From NCBI GenBank assembly GCA_903824515.1, contig CAIJXA010000008.1, positions 1 to 15,271 on the forward strand: 15,271 nucleotides of DNA, written 5' to 3'. The notes under the pieces were generated by a model. The model was not told the DNA's origin. It saw only the letters and a program-made list of their open reading frames with translations, and searched no databases. The number at the start of each line of letters is the position of its first letter. Position 1 is the stretch's first letter. The DNA comes from an uncultured bacterium. GTDB lineage: Bacteria; Patescibacteriota; Minisyncoccia; Moranbacterales; GWC2-37-73. The position numbers and the translations under genes were made by a program. Shown piece by piece: positions 15,089-15,271 of the stretch.

Positions 15089-15115
15089 GCTAAAAAGATA
15101 CCCACAGTTTGCGAT

Positions 15116-15144
15116 TTGACAATACTGGCCGAGTATCCTAAATT
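15116..15144 (+). promoter_or_regulatory. Candidate sigma-70-type promoter P1
   Basis: A perfect TTGACA (15116-15121) is followed, after a 17-base spacer, by TAAATT (15139-15144, 4 of 6 matches to TATAAT). Transcription would start near 15150 and read rightwards out of the window. The placement just after the operon terminator fits a new transcription unit. Confidence 0.55.
15122..15136. promoter_or_regulatory. Candidate operator: palindrome inside the P1 spacer
   Basis: ATACTGGCCGAGTAT has 5-bp complementary arms (ATACT/AGTAT) around GGCCG. It lies exactly between the P1 -35 and -10, where a dimeric repressor would block polymerase. Arms this short could arise by chance, and no repressor gene is in the window. 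Confidence 0.4.
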
Positions 15145-15229
15145 ATCACCCAACAAAGTAATTAATTTAATCGCCCATTGTCCCGAAAGGGTCTTTGCTT
15201 AGGCAAATGATGCAACCAATGGGGGTCTA

Positions 15230-15238
15230 TGCTATACT
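15230..15238 (+). promoter_or_regulatory. Candidate extended -10 promoter P2
   Basis: TGCTATACT fits an extended -10 (TGN-TATAAT with one mismatch). No good -35 stands 16-18 bases upstream. The start would be near 15245, at the base of the final hairpin, so the RNA would begin with that stem. Confidence 0.35.
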
Positions 15239-15243
15239 GTGGG

Positions 15244-15271
15244 TGTTTCAATTTTTTCGAAAGTTGAAACA
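15244..15271 (+). other. 12-bp hairpin with UUCG tetraloop at window edge
   Basis: TGTTTCAATTTT (15244-15255), TTCG loop (15256-15259) and AAAGTTGAAACA (15260-15271) pair along 12 positions, with one G-U pair. UUCG is an unusually stable RNA tetraloop. What follows is outside the window, so a T-run cannot be checked; it may be a terminator, a protective 5' stem or an operator palindrome. Confidence 0.7.

Larger units (their letters stand above)
15151..15271 (+). ncRNA. Candidate structured RNA or RNA leader (edge-truncated)
   Basis: Downstream of P1 no convincing gene is seen. The RNA could fold as a three-way junction: outer stem CCCATTG/CAATGGG (15174-15180 with 15217-15223), inner hairpin CCC-GAAA-GGG (15182-15191), and inner hairpin TTTGC-TTAG-GCAAA (15194-15207). 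A 12-bp hairpin (15244-15271) follows and ends at the window edge. A junction followed by a terminator-like hairpin suits either a ~120-base small RNA or a riboswitch/attenuator leader. It does not match a riboswitch class I can recognise. P2 lies within it. Confidence 0.33.

Noticed and set aside
15098..15108. DnaA-box-like ATACCCACA near the terminator
   Set aside because: Two mismatches to TTATCCACA and no cluster of similar boxes, so an origin is not supported; the match is better explained as one arm of the inverted repeat.
15244..15271. Terminal hairpin as a CRISPR repeat (GTTTCAA...TTGAAAC ends resemble some repeats)
   Set aside because: Only one copy is present, with no spacers or second repeat in the window.

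Overview
The window is one strand-uniform late (morphogenesis and lysis) operon of a long-tailed siphovirus with an HK97-type head. It could be a free phage or a prophage. All supported genes read left to right, are packed with overlaps or gaps of a few bases, and end mostly in TAA. No integrase, terminase or host gene is visible.

Organism: the sequence is A+T-rich. Almost none of the 23 genes has a Shine-Dalgarno sequence; starts follow A/T-only leaders such as TAA-AAAAT-ATG. A perfect TTGACA -35 element in the terminal intergenic region argues against a typical Bacteroidota host. This mix, with the protein style, would suit an uncultivated host such as a Patescibacteria/CPR lineage, but that is inference. 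UGA terminates the head-tail connector gene, so nothing requires a recoded genetic code.

Layout. 2-3079: head genes, namely a portal C-terminus fused to a Mu F-like head morphogenesis domain, the prohead protease and the major capsid protein. 3114-5126: a small acidic-tailed protein, a strong RNA hairpin (3310-3343), then connector, stopper, gp10-like tail completion protein and tail terminator. 5142-8932: a 48-residue small protein, the tail tube, two tail assembly chaperone frames joined by a -1 slippery site (A AAA AAA at 6636-6642), and the tape measure protein. 8939-13789: distal tail protein, two adhesion/fibre-type proteins, the tail-tip hub, a four-cysteine putative zinc protein and a second collar-domain fibre. 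13809-15039: an unknown small protein, a membrane-anchored coiled-coil protein, a C39-like cysteine hydrolase and a small two-helix holin. An intrinsic terminator closes the operon at 15061-15088.

The last 180 bases hold no convincing gene but are dense in signals. They contain a consensus-like promoter with a palindrome in its spacer, a potential three-way-junction RNA, an extended -10 promoter, and a 12-bp hairpin with a UUCG tetraloop ending at the last base. This is the least explained part of the window and may be a small RNA gene, a riboswitch-like leader or the 5' end of a larger structured RNA.
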